Assembly: GCF_011516635.5 (NCBI RefSeq)
Contig: NZ_CP096255.1
Span: forward strand, 9,001,501-9,065,500
DNA length: 64,000 nucleotides
Reading direction: 5' to 3'
Source of the DNA: Bradyrhizobium barranii subsp. apii
GTDB lineage: Bacteria > Pseudomonadota > Alphaproteobacteria > Rhizobiales > Xanthobacteraceae
In this document: positions 33,961-43,900 of the stretch, in pieces
How the letters are laid out: every line of letters starts with the position of its first letter
Numbering within the stretch: position 1 is the stretch's first letter
Notes under the pieces: model-generated
Seen by the model: only the letters and a program-made list of their open reading frames with translations
What the model was told of the DNA's origin: nothing
The model's database searches: none
Translations under genes and position numbers: made by a program

Positions 33961-35864
33961 CTATCAATCCTTTTTCCGACGTCCTGAAATAAATTGCGTT
34001 GTGGGTTGCTAATGGCCACTCCCTTCGGGAGCGTGCCAAAAATGACGCGTGTCACCATTTGTTCAATTGCGATCCGCGAAAAATTCAACTCGGCTAGGTC
34101 TTTGGCGTTAGGCCCTGCCTTCGCGCACGCACCATTTCCGTCCGTTTGGCGGATAGAAAAGTCCGTGGTCTTTCTGACGCAGAACTTTTGCTGGGAAATC
34201 GCCCCGGGCACCGCGACCTCGTGGCCGCTCGCGTCACGCGCGTGCACGTAAAACGCGTGACCGGCGTCGATCCCATTGGGGACAATGCAGTCGAAACCTT
34301 TCAAGTGATACCACCCCTTCGCGAAGGTGTCGCTCTCCGCCCTGTAGGCGGCGGAAACGGTTAGCGGTGCCCGGGTGACGTTACAAATATGCAGGATGTG
34401 ATAATCGTTGCGTTTGAGGCGTTCCGCATCCTTGGTGGCGATCGCGAACAAATCAGTCCACTTTTGCTCCATATCGGGCAAGCGAGTATCCATCGGCAAC
34501 CACATCCACGGCCGGATGATTTTCTGCTTTTCGGATTCTGGCGGCATTCTCGACATGCCAAGCCAAGCGCTCTCGTCTTTATTGACCAGCGACGCGGCGA
34601 GGTTGCCGTAGGCCCAAGCACTCCCTGTCGGGTGGTATTCGGCTCTCATGCCGATTAGACGCTGGTTGGCATACAACGAGATGCCGCACAGGGCCTTTTC
34701 ATCGCCGCCACCATAGGCGTGGTGGGAGTTCTGGTCATTGTTGCCGAGCGCGATACGCTTGATCGTGGATGCCGAGCTAGGCGAGAGCCGCTGTGTGAAC
34801 TGCTCTATTCCCGATCGCCCCCTATTCTCGATGATGTAGGGCACCGTGCTGGTGTCGGCGAATGTCGTTCGCCTAACTCCGATCGTGTTGCATGCACCAG
34901 ACAACTGAAAGGGGTTGTGACACATCATCCAAGCGAGATTTTCGCAAGTCCGCCAAGACCAGAACTCTGGAAGATCCTCCTCGAGCGACTTGCGAGATAA
35001 GCCGTAGATTTGAATACCCCATACCAGAGCTTGTTCGACGGTCTGGACATGGAAGGCAGACTTGTTGGGCGTAACTAGAAAAGTGAAAAAGAGAGAGGCG
35101 GGAAGGAAGGGATCGACATCCGCCGTGCTTAGCATCCGCTCGATCGACTCGCTCGTCGAGAGGTCAGGCGTTCCTAAGCCACTAGGCTGATCGCGGGTCA
35201 GGTAATCCCAGCCTTGAAGAAAGAGGATTCGACCCATTGTGAGGCGGCTTTGTTCGTATTCTTTGAGCAACTGATCTTTGGTGATCGTGCCGTCGGGCAG
35301 CCCCTCAAGTGTCGGCGCGTGAAAGGACAATATCCCCGTATAATGTAAATACCTGGCCTGCCGTCGGTTGGTCGAAGAGAACCCAAAGTCCCCGTACGGG
35401 CCGGCGAACAGCCCGGCGCCCATAAACGCAATGGCGCAGGCCGACTCGCACAGAGCTCCTTGCGGGACGACCGCGATCCAGCGATCCAGGTGAGGGATGA
35501 GATCAAGCGCGTCGTGAATCCGGCCGCCCGAACTCGACATGCAGAGCGCTCGGAACCCAGGTTGCTTTTCCAGGGAAGCCAGAACATCGTTATCGCGCTT
35601 CAGAGTGGTTCGGGCGTCGAGTTCTTTGACCGCATTTTCGAAATCCGCGACCGTATTGCCGTCGATCGTACCAGACATCACCAGATTGCAGCGTGGCTCG
35701 AACTGAATGTCCTCGAGCGGATTATTCAGATAGTCGATATTCTCACGGACGATATCGAAATAGGCGGCCTGAACGGGGGGCGCGGTTGTAGAAACCATCG
35801 CCACAACGACCAAGCGGGCGAAAACAGCCAAAATGCGCTGCGTTGATCCTGATAATCGGCTCAT
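33957..35864 (-). CDS. Secreted ClpP/crotonase-fold protease-like protein with DUF1036 domain
   Basis: The 635-residue protein starts with a signal peptide (to about residue 33, ending PPVQAA). Residues 55-190 look like a periplasmic ClpP-fold domain: a strand followed by LCMSSSGGRIHDAL, LCESACAIAFMGA with a candidate nucleophile Ser141, and FHAP with His182. Around 480-570 there is a DUF1036-like segment (ICNVTRAPLTVSAAYR, KGWYHLKGFDCI). It is the first gene of a three-gene operon with a CX3C protein and the patatin. An envelope-localised hydrolase is likely; its substrate cannot be told. Confidence 0.72.
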   Translation of the reverse strand: MSRLSGSTQRILAVFARLVVVAMVSTTAPPVQAAYFDIVRENIDYLNNPLEDIQFEPRCNLVMSGTIDGNTVADFENAVKELDARTTLKRDNDVLASLEKQPGFRALCMSSSGGRIHDALDLIPHLDRWIAVVPQGALCESACAIAFMGAGLFAGPYGDFGFSSTNRRQARYLHYTGILSFHAPTLEGLPDGTITKDQLLKEYEQSRLTMGRILFLQGWDYLTRDQPSGLGTPDLSTSESIERMLSTADVDPFLPASLFFTFLVTPNKSAFHVQTVEQALVWGIQIYGLSRKSLEEDLPEFWSWRTCENLAWMMCHNPFQLSGACNTIGVRRTTFADTSTVPYIIENRGRSGIEQFTQRLSPSSASTIKRIALGNNDQNSHHAYGGGDEKALCGISLYANQRLIGMRAEYHPTGSAWAYGNLAASLVNKDESAWLGMSRMPPESEKQKIIRPWMWLPMDTRLPDMEQKWTDLFAIATKDAERLKRNDYHILHICNVTRAPLTVSAAYRAESDTFAKGWYHLKGFDCIVPNGIDAGHAFYVHARDASGHEVAVPGAISQQKFCVRKTTDFSIRQTDGNGACAKAGPNAKDLAELNFSRIAIEQMVTRVIFGTLPKGVAISNPQRNLFQDVGKRIDR

Positions 35865-36599
35865 AGCTCAAAATCGGTCACAACCAAACTGACGCCGAAC
35901 AACCATAGGGCGTTAATCAATCGATTTCTATCGAGATTTGGGATATTTTGCTAAATTGAAGCGCGTGCGGTGATGGCGAGGCACCCGGAAGTTTGCGCAA
36001 CTGTCGTGCGATCGCGCGATCCGCGCCCGCTCCTCCCGCGCGCTCCGAGACTTGACCGCTCAACGTCCGACCGAGCACGAAGAGGGCTAAGTCACGACCT
36101 TGAAGGCTGTCGCGATCGTTGCCGCGGCCAGGCCGGCCGACGCCCTGATAGGGCGGCTTCGCATCGAAAAGGCCGGCCGGCCGCACCGGCGACTCGGCGA
36201 TCGTCCTGTCCTACTTCTATGCAGCGCCGTTCCAACTATGATCTTACGTGACGCATCCGCGAAATCATTGCGATCCGCGAGCGCACGCTCGTCCGCCGCG
36301 GCTCTCCGTCAGCCGCAAGGCTTGATACCACTTGCTTTGGCTTTGGCTTCCGCTTCCGAACTTTGCCCAACGATGAAGCCCTTGCTCCAAATGGTGACGA
36401 TGGAGTTGCTGGCGGACTTCGTATAGCAATAGCTTCCGGATGCCTCCCCAGCGCAGCTTTGGTCGTGCTGAGCGCTCGTCTGAGCCGCGCGGCCGATGCA
36501 AGGTGACGCATCACCTCGCTTAGCTGCGGTAAGCCCGGTCGAACCTTGCCTTCGAACGAGTTTAGGATGGTGAATCTTCTATCCTTAAAGGAGGTCACC
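35865..36599. other. 735-bp intergenic stretch
   Basis: Several open frames occur on both strands, but none has a convincing start, domain or codon pattern, so I call no gene. The region holds the promoter of the ClpP-like operon near its left edge. A GC-rich block of repeated GGCCGGCC-type words lies at about 36125-36190. Confidence 0.4.
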
Positions 36600-36731
36600 A
36601 TGATCGATAGCGCAAGAGACGTTCAAGGCGCTGAGAAAGTCGTCCAGCGGAGAACCTCTACAAAATCAAGATACAAAGATTGTCTTCATTTATTGGCCGG
36701 CGGAGTGGGGGGGCCTGCAGGAGCAGTCTGA
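36600..36731 (+). CDS. Possible 43-residue protein with a near-perfect Shine-Dalgarno
   Basis: The ATG at 36600 follows AAAGGAGG with five bases between, the strongest ribosome binding site I see in the window. The frame encodes MIDSARDVQGAEKVVQ... for 43 residues and ends inside the 3' end of the convergent membrane-protein gene. No domain is recognised; it may be a small regulator or the start of a degraded gene. Confidence 0.35.
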   Translation: MIDSARDVQGAEKVVQRRTSTKSRYKDCLHLLAGGVGGPAGAV

Positions 36732-37816
36732 TCTTGTCCTTGAGTCTCCGCCGGCGCTCCTCGAGATTGGTTCGATGTCGGTTCGAAGCGCTGGGACGAA
36801 CCGCCAACATCAAGATTTGCGTATGCCCCATACTCGGGCAGAATTGTCGCTCGAATACGGCGAATAGCGTTTATCCAGTCTGTCATCTTGTTGGAATCGA
36901 CTGCTGCCCTGCTTTCCTTCGCATCACATTTGACGCTAAGAATGACTTCCTGATGAAGCTGCCGCAGGTCGAGCAGTGCGCGGGTATTTTGAGTAAGTAT
37001 CCGCGTCGGATCATAAACCTGCTTTAATCCGGTAAGCGACGTGCCCGTAATCGACAAGGCAATCGCCAGAAACGCGACCCATCTAAAGCCGGATCCCGGC
37101 CCCCACAGAGCATAGGAAAATCTGACACCGATGGAAGATTTATCGAGAGTCTTCTTGTCTTCGTCCGACAGTTCGACAGCCCTTGTTTTTCCCTGCAAAG
37201 TGACGAAAAGGGTCGCCAAGGCAGAAATGATCAGGGTCGTGACCCCGAGGCGCTGAACCCACGGGACATTCGAATTGGCCCCATCAGCCGCAGAAAGCCG
37301 GGCTCGCGCAATTGAATCACTGAGCGACAGAAGATCCTGATCAGTGCCCGTGAGCACCAGCGGCTTGACGTCCTTGTCGCGCGTGGCAAGCAGCGCTTCT
37401 TCACCTTCCTTGGCAACAAAGACATGATTGCCCGATGGCGCCAGATCGAGGAGCAAGGCGCTGAAATACTGGCGCGGCATCGCGTCCAGCACGACGTCGG
37501 ACAACTTCTTGCAGCTGAATACCGCATACGCAAGCAGCCGATGATCAGACCGCGCACCCCACCATTCGTCAGTCGCGGAAGCTTGCGATTTCAATCCATT
37601 GGTGAAGTAGGCTTCGGTTTGCTGCGGAGTCTTCGCTTGGCCGGCTGTTGACGAAGTGTCGGTTTTGGGTGCGAAAGGTTGCACTGCATAACGATTGGCG
37701 ACGAACAAGGTGCCGACAATGAGCACCGCAACGAGCACAATGCCGATAACCGACAATATCAAAGGTCGCACGAAGCGATTTTGCAATTCTGGCTCTCCTG
37801 GAAATGGCGACGACAT
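36686..37816 (-). CDS. Unknown membrane protein next to the Tc toxin locus
   Basis: The 376-residue protein has hydrophobic segments near 18-40, 190-208 and 245-265. A soluble stretch (60-185) contains YAVFSCKKLSDVVLDAMPRQYFSALLLDLAPSG-type helices, and the C-terminal tail is rich in Pro, Gln and Thr. I recognise no family. It is divergent from the TcB-C gene with 159 bp between them. It could belong to toxin release or to the envelope operon to its left, but nothing in the sequence proves either. Confidence 0.75.
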   Translation of the reverse strand: MSSPFPGEPELQNRFVRPLILSVIGIVLVAVLIVGTLFVANRYAVQPFAPKTDTSSTAGQAKTPQQTEAYFTNGLKSQASATDEWWGARSDHRLLAYAVFSCKKLSDVVLDAMPRQYFSALLLDLAPSGNHVFVAKEGEEALLATRDKDVKPLVLTGTDQDLLSLSDSIARARLSAADGANSNVPWVQRLGVTTLIISALATLFVTLQGKTRAVELSDEDKKTLDKSSIGVRFSYALWGPGSGFRWVAFLAIALSITGTSLTGLKQVYDPTRILTQNTRALLDLRQLHQEVILSVKCDAKESRAAVDSNKMTDWINAIRRIRATILPEYGAYANLDVGGSSQRFEPTSNQSRGAPAETQGQDQTAPAGPPTPPANK

Positions 37817-37975
37817 TAAAATCCCCCTACGTTGTACATTGATTTTGCTCTACTTTAGCGCTACCGTCTACCGTTTGGCGGACGGCAAGCGCCAGTCTGT
37901 GGGGGTTTTTGGGGTGGGAGTCGCTGGGCTCGTATCAGCAATCGTGTTGCGTTATTGCGCCGGTCATGACTGGTC

Positions 37976-40900
37976 ATGAGACCGGCTCATTCCAGCCAAA
38001 GCGGCAGCAGCGCCAATGAACCCGACCTGTCGGCCTCGCGGGATTCAGCATCTATTTCCGTCCCTTCGCTGAGCCTTCCAAAGGGCGGCGGCGCTCTAAG
38101 GGGAATCGGCGAGAAGTTCTCAGTCAACGCATGTACAGGGACGGGAACGACTGCAGTTCCGTTACCCTTCCTGCCGACCCGCGGAGAACTCCAGCCAAGC
38201 CTGACGCTGTCCTACGATTCCGGCTCAGGCAACGGCTCCTTCGGAGCTGGCTGGCAACTCGACATCGGTTCTATCTCGCGCAAGACCGATAAGGGATTGC
38301 CGAAATATGAAGATGTTGCTCCGACCGATGTTTTCATCTTTTCCGGCGCCGAGGATTTGGTCCCGGTGCTGCCGGAGAATCTCCAGAGCAGAGACGGATA
38401 CCTAGTGCGTCGATTTCGCCCGAGGGTGGAGGCTGGGTTCGCGCGGATCGAATGGTGGGTTCATTCAGACATCCCGTCGCACAACCATTGGCGGGTGATC
38501 TCGCGCGACAACGTGACGCATATTCTCGGCTTCTCGACGGACGCGCGCATCGCCGATCCGTCGGATGCCTCGCGCGTTTTTCAATGGCTCCTTGAGTGTT
38601 CTTTCAACGACAGGGGAAGCGCTGTTGTTTATCGCTACAAGCCGGAGAATTTCGAGGGTGTGGATGTCAACGATCTCTCGGAAGCTCACCGACTTCAGGG
38701 AATTTGCACGGTAGCCGGGTCTCACCTCGAGTCGATTTCATACGGCAACATCGCGCCCTTTTTTGCGGAAGGCGGGTCGAACTATTGGCCGTCCGTCGAA
38801 ACCCTGATCGCTTCGGCAGAGTCCTTTTCAGAGCATTGGCAATTCCGCGCCTTTTTCGATTACACCGCTCGCGGGCTTGAGCACTTCAAGCCGGACAACA
38901 GCAACTGGCTGGCGCGCCGTGACCCGTTCTCAAGCTACCGGGCCGGGTTTGAAGTTCGTTCGTATCGTCTTTGTCAGAAGATCCTGTTCGAAACGAGCGT
39001 CTCGATCGAGATTGAGGGGCGCGAAACAGGCTACGCAGGAATTACGCACGCGCTCATGCTTCAATACCAGGAGCCTGCAGCGGGCACGGCGGTGAATAGC
39101 GGCCAAGGCTCGCCGATCCTGACCAAACTCGAATCGATACAACAGCTGCATGCTCGCCGGAAGAGTGCGCAAGGATCGAATCCGCCGACCTACGAAACGA
39201 CCCCGTGGCCGCCGCTGGAGTTCGAGTACTCGATCAGCGGTGCAATGGAATTGCAGCAAATCTCGCCGGCGAACGCGCCAGCGCTTCCGGAAGGCATTGA
39301 TGGTGCCCGGTATGAATGGGTTGATCTGGATGGCGAAGGCATTCAAGGCGTACTTTCGCGCCGCAATGACGCATGGTGGTACGCGCCAAACCGCTGGACC
39401 AGCAACTCGACGCCGGATGCAGCGCCGAACGAACCAGCCACCGGTGGGGCATTCGCGCCGCAGAAGCCGTTACGGCTGCAAGCTGCGACCGCGATCGGCA
39501 ATGCAACGGCCCAACTGGTAGATCTTGCGGGTGATGGCTCACTGGACGTTCTCGAGCGTTCATCGGGCGCCACGTTTTTCTATGAACGGAACGACTCGGG
39601 TGGCTGGGAACGACCCAGACCTTTGCCGCGTCATCCCGCATATTCTCTCGACGACCCCAATCTGCGGATGATCGACCTCGATGGCGACGGCCTCGCCGAG
39701 CTGCTCATCACGGAGGACGATTGCCTGGTCTGGCAGGAAGCGCTGGGGGAAGCGGGTTACGGTGCAGTGCACCGCGTAGCCAAGGTGCTCGACGAAAGAC
39801 GCGGACCGCGATGTGTCTTTAGCGAGGTAAACCAGACCGTTTTTCTCGCCGACCTGTCTGGCGACGGTTTGACGGACATCATTCGGATTCGAAACGGAGA
39901 CGTCTGCTACTGGCCAAATCTTGGTTACGGCAGGTTTGGCGCTCGTGTCACCATGGATTATGCGCCCGTTTTCGACACCATCGACCAATTCGACCCGAGG
40001 CGAATTCGGCTTCTGGATGCGGATGGATCCGGGATGGCCGACCTGGTCTACCTCGGGCGCAAAGGCGCTGCCTTTTGGGCAAATCAATCTGGAAACAGCT
40101 GGTCTGAGCGACGCGAGATTCCGTTTCCGATCCCGCATTCCCTGGCGACCGTGACAGCGGCCGATTTCTTCGGTCGGGGAACAGACTGCCTCGTTTGGTC
40201 ATCCCCTGCACCGGGAGATTCCGCCGCTCACTTCCAGGTCGTTGACCTGACCGGCGGTATCAAGCCGCATTTGCTGACGTTGGTCCGCAATAATATGGGA
40301 GCGGAAACTGCGCTTTCCTATTGCAGTTCGACGCATTTCTATTTGAAGGATCTGGCGGACAGAAAGCCCTGGATCACAAGGCTCCCGTTCCCGGTTCATG
40401 TGATCGAAGCGGTCGAAACACGGGACCTGATCGGCAGAAATCACTTCGTTTCCCGATACGCCTATCATCACGGATATTTCGACGGAGCTGAGCGCGAATT
40501 TCGCGGCTTCGGCATGGTCGAACAATGGGACACGGACGAAATCGGCGCGCTATCGTCTGCCGGGGACGCAGCCGATAACTGGGAGTCAGCGAGCTATGTG
40601 CCACCGAAGCTGACCCGGACTTGGTTTCACCACGGCGCCTGGAGCCTCGACAATTCGCTGACCGCTGCTTTCAAGACGTCCTACTGGGACGGTGATGAGC
40701 GAGCCATCCATCTGACGGAAAGCGCCATTCCAGAGGGCCTCAGCGTCGACGAGGAGCGTGAAGCTCATCGCGCGCTGCGCGGCCGCATGCTGCGACAGGA
40801 GATTTATTCGCTCGATGCCGACGACGATTCGGCGCAGGAGGTCCGAGAACGGGCCGCTCGGCCGTACGAGACGATCGAACAAAATTTTACCATCCGCACG

Positions 40901-43900
40901 CTGCAGCCACGCGGCAGGAACCGCCATGCGGTTTTCTTCGTTCATCCCCGTGAAGTGCTGCATGCCCACTACGAGCGCATCGCCCCGTCCGATCCCCGCG
41001 TCGCGCATGCCCTGACGCTCAAGGTCGATGCATTTGGCAACGTCGAGCAGTCCGTCGCTATCGGATATGGTCGCCGCCTTCCGCCCAAGCCGGACGATCT
41101 ACCTCAGTCCAAACCGGACGTTCCAGCTCAGCCCAAGCCAGGCGGTAAAAAGGACAAGCCGCCGCCGCAGCATCAGCTTACACCCGCGGAAACCACCGCC
41201 CAAAATCGTACGCTACTGACTCTGAACGACAGTATTTTCACCAATGCCATTGAGAATCTGCCGGACGAATGGCGCACTCCCCTGCCCGCCGAAGAGCGCA
41301 CATACGAACTCACTGATTACGAATGGCAAAATGCCAAGGCGGAAAATGGCAGCGGGCTGACCTTCGAGCTCCTGCAGGATGCGGTTGGGCAACTCGACGC
41401 AATCGAGGAAATCGCATACGAGGCCACTGCAAGCTATGCGAAGCGACAGCTCAGGCTCGTCGAGCACCATCGTACGTTCTATCGATCCAACGACCTCAAA
41501 ATCCTTTTGCCGCTCGGCCGTCTGGAGTCGCTCGCCCTGCCGGGCGAAGCCCTCAAGCTGGCGCTGACGCCTGGCCTGCTTGATTTGTACAAAGACAATG
41601 CCGGTTCCGATGATGTGTCCGGCTATCTTCGGGATCGATCGGCGGGCTACGCCGAGCCGGAAGGCGACCATCATTTCTGGATACCATCCGGCCGGACGTT
41701 CTTCTCGCCCGATGCGTCAGGCACCCCGCAGGGATCGGCCGCGGAGCTGGCTTTTGCCCGCAAGCGATTTTTCCTGCCGCACAGATTTGTCGACGCATTC
41801 GGCAACGCAACATGGGTGGCGTACGACGACGCCATTTTGCGCATCGCAGAGGTCACCGACGCTGCGAAGAACACGACGCGCGCGACGTACGACTACCGCG
41901 TACTGCAGCCCCGGCTTCTGATCGATGCCAACGACAACTATCTCGCCGCAGCATTCGACCTACGGGGGCTAGTGGTTGCGACGGCGGTCCTGGGACAAAG
42001 CACGCCGGTCGGCGAGTTCGGCGACACCCTGGAAAGCCTGAAGCCCGACCTCAGCCCGGCTGAGGTCGACGCTTTCTTCAAAGATCCGGTCGGCAAGGCA
42101 GAAGATCTGCTCGCCGGCGCCACCACCCGGTTTGTCTACAACGTGATGCGGTTCTACGATGCCGACGCTACCGAGAAGGCCGCGTCACCGGTATTTTCCG
42201 CCACTCTCGAGCGGCAATTCCATGTCAACCGGCCGTTTGCGAACAGTGCCATCGCACGTCGGCATGCCGGACTGGAAAACTTCGTTCTGGCCGATCATAT
42301 CCAGTGCCGCTTCAGCTATTCCGACGGCTTCGGCCGCGAGATTCAGCGGAAAGTTCGCACCGCACCCCTGATCAAGGACAATCCTGCGCAGACCAAGCCC
42401 CGCCGCTGGGTGGGCAGCGGGTGGACCATCTTCAACAACAAGGGGCAGCCGGTCCGGCAGTATGAGCCGTTCTTCCACGAGGACCAGGGCGCCGGTTCGC
42501 GTCCTCATGACTTCGAATTCCGCCGCACCGAAGGGGTCAGCCCGATCCTGTTCTACGATCCGCTCGGACGCGTGGTCGCGACGCTGCATCCCGACAACAG
42601 CTGGGAGAAGGTGGTCTTCGATCCCTGGCTCCGTGACGCTTGGGATCGCAACGACACGGTCGGCAACGATCCGCTCAACGATCCCGACGTGTCCGCGTTT
42701 TTCAAGCGACTGGCCCCCGTCGACTGGCCTTTGATCGGCACGGCATCGCCGACATGGTATAACCAACGCACGCTGTCTGAACCCAACGATAAAGCAGAAT
42801 GGCGGCCCAAGCAGGAGACACGAGCGGCAGAGCAGACCGCTGAGCACGCCGGCACCTTCACCACGACGCAGTTCGACACGCTGGGACGCGAGTTCCTCGT
42901 CGTTACCCACAACCGCTTTGTCGATCCCCGTTCAAATATGGCAAAGGAACAGTTCTCGCACACGCGGACCGTCCTCGATATCGAAGGCAACCGCCTCGCG
43001 GTGATCGATGCGCTCGGCCGCCCCACCATGACCTGGAAATACGATATGCTCGGACGTCCGCTGCAGGAGAGCAGCATCGATGCCGGAAGCCGCTGGACGC
43101 TACCGGATGCGGCCAGCCAGCCGATGTACCGCTGGGACGAGCGGGATCATTTCTTCAGGCACACCTACGACGCGCTGCGGCGGCCGTCTGAGAACTGGAT
43201 CACCAGCGGACACAAATCGCCAGACACCCATACTGACGCGATCTGCTATGAGCGCCTCACCTATGGCGAGCAGCCGGGGGCGCCGGCGGACGCCAATCTG
43301 CGCGGCCGGGTCTGGAAGCATCACGATACTGCCGGCCTGGTGACCGTTGGAGGCTACGACGCCAAGGGCAACCTGGTCGCTTCGACGCGACAGTTTTGCC
43401 GCGACTACAAATCGACGCCCGACTGGTCCGCCAACCCCGCACTCGACACCGAACCGCTCGCATCGAGCACGGATTTCGATGCGCTCAACCGCCCGATCCG
43501 GCTGGTGACGCCCTATGCGTCGGATTGCCCGACCTTTCGGCGCTACAATGTTGCCGGCCAGTTGTTCGGCACCACCGTCAGGACGGCGCCGGAGGCGTTC
43601 CTGATCGTACGGGGCATCGACTACAACGCGCGCGGCCAGCGTCGCATCGTGCAATACGGCAACAACCACGACGGCTACGGCCTGCGCACCACCCTGAGCT
43701 ATGACGAGAAGACGTTCAGGTTGTCGAGCCTGATCACGGTCGACAAGGATCCGGGAAGCTCGGCGGCCGCCTATCAATCGCTCGACTACGTCTACGATCC
43801 CGTCGGCAATATCACCGCAATCCAGGACCGCGCCCAGCAGACCATCTATTTCAAGCGAAAGGTGGTCGAACCTGACGCGAACTACGCATACGATGCGCTG

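Noticed and set aside
35917..36601. Open frames of 80-120 codons on both strands between the ClpP-like gene and the membrane-protein gene
   Set aside because: No ribosome binding sites, no domain-like sequence, and overlapping frames on opposite strands typical of GC-rich noncoding DNA.
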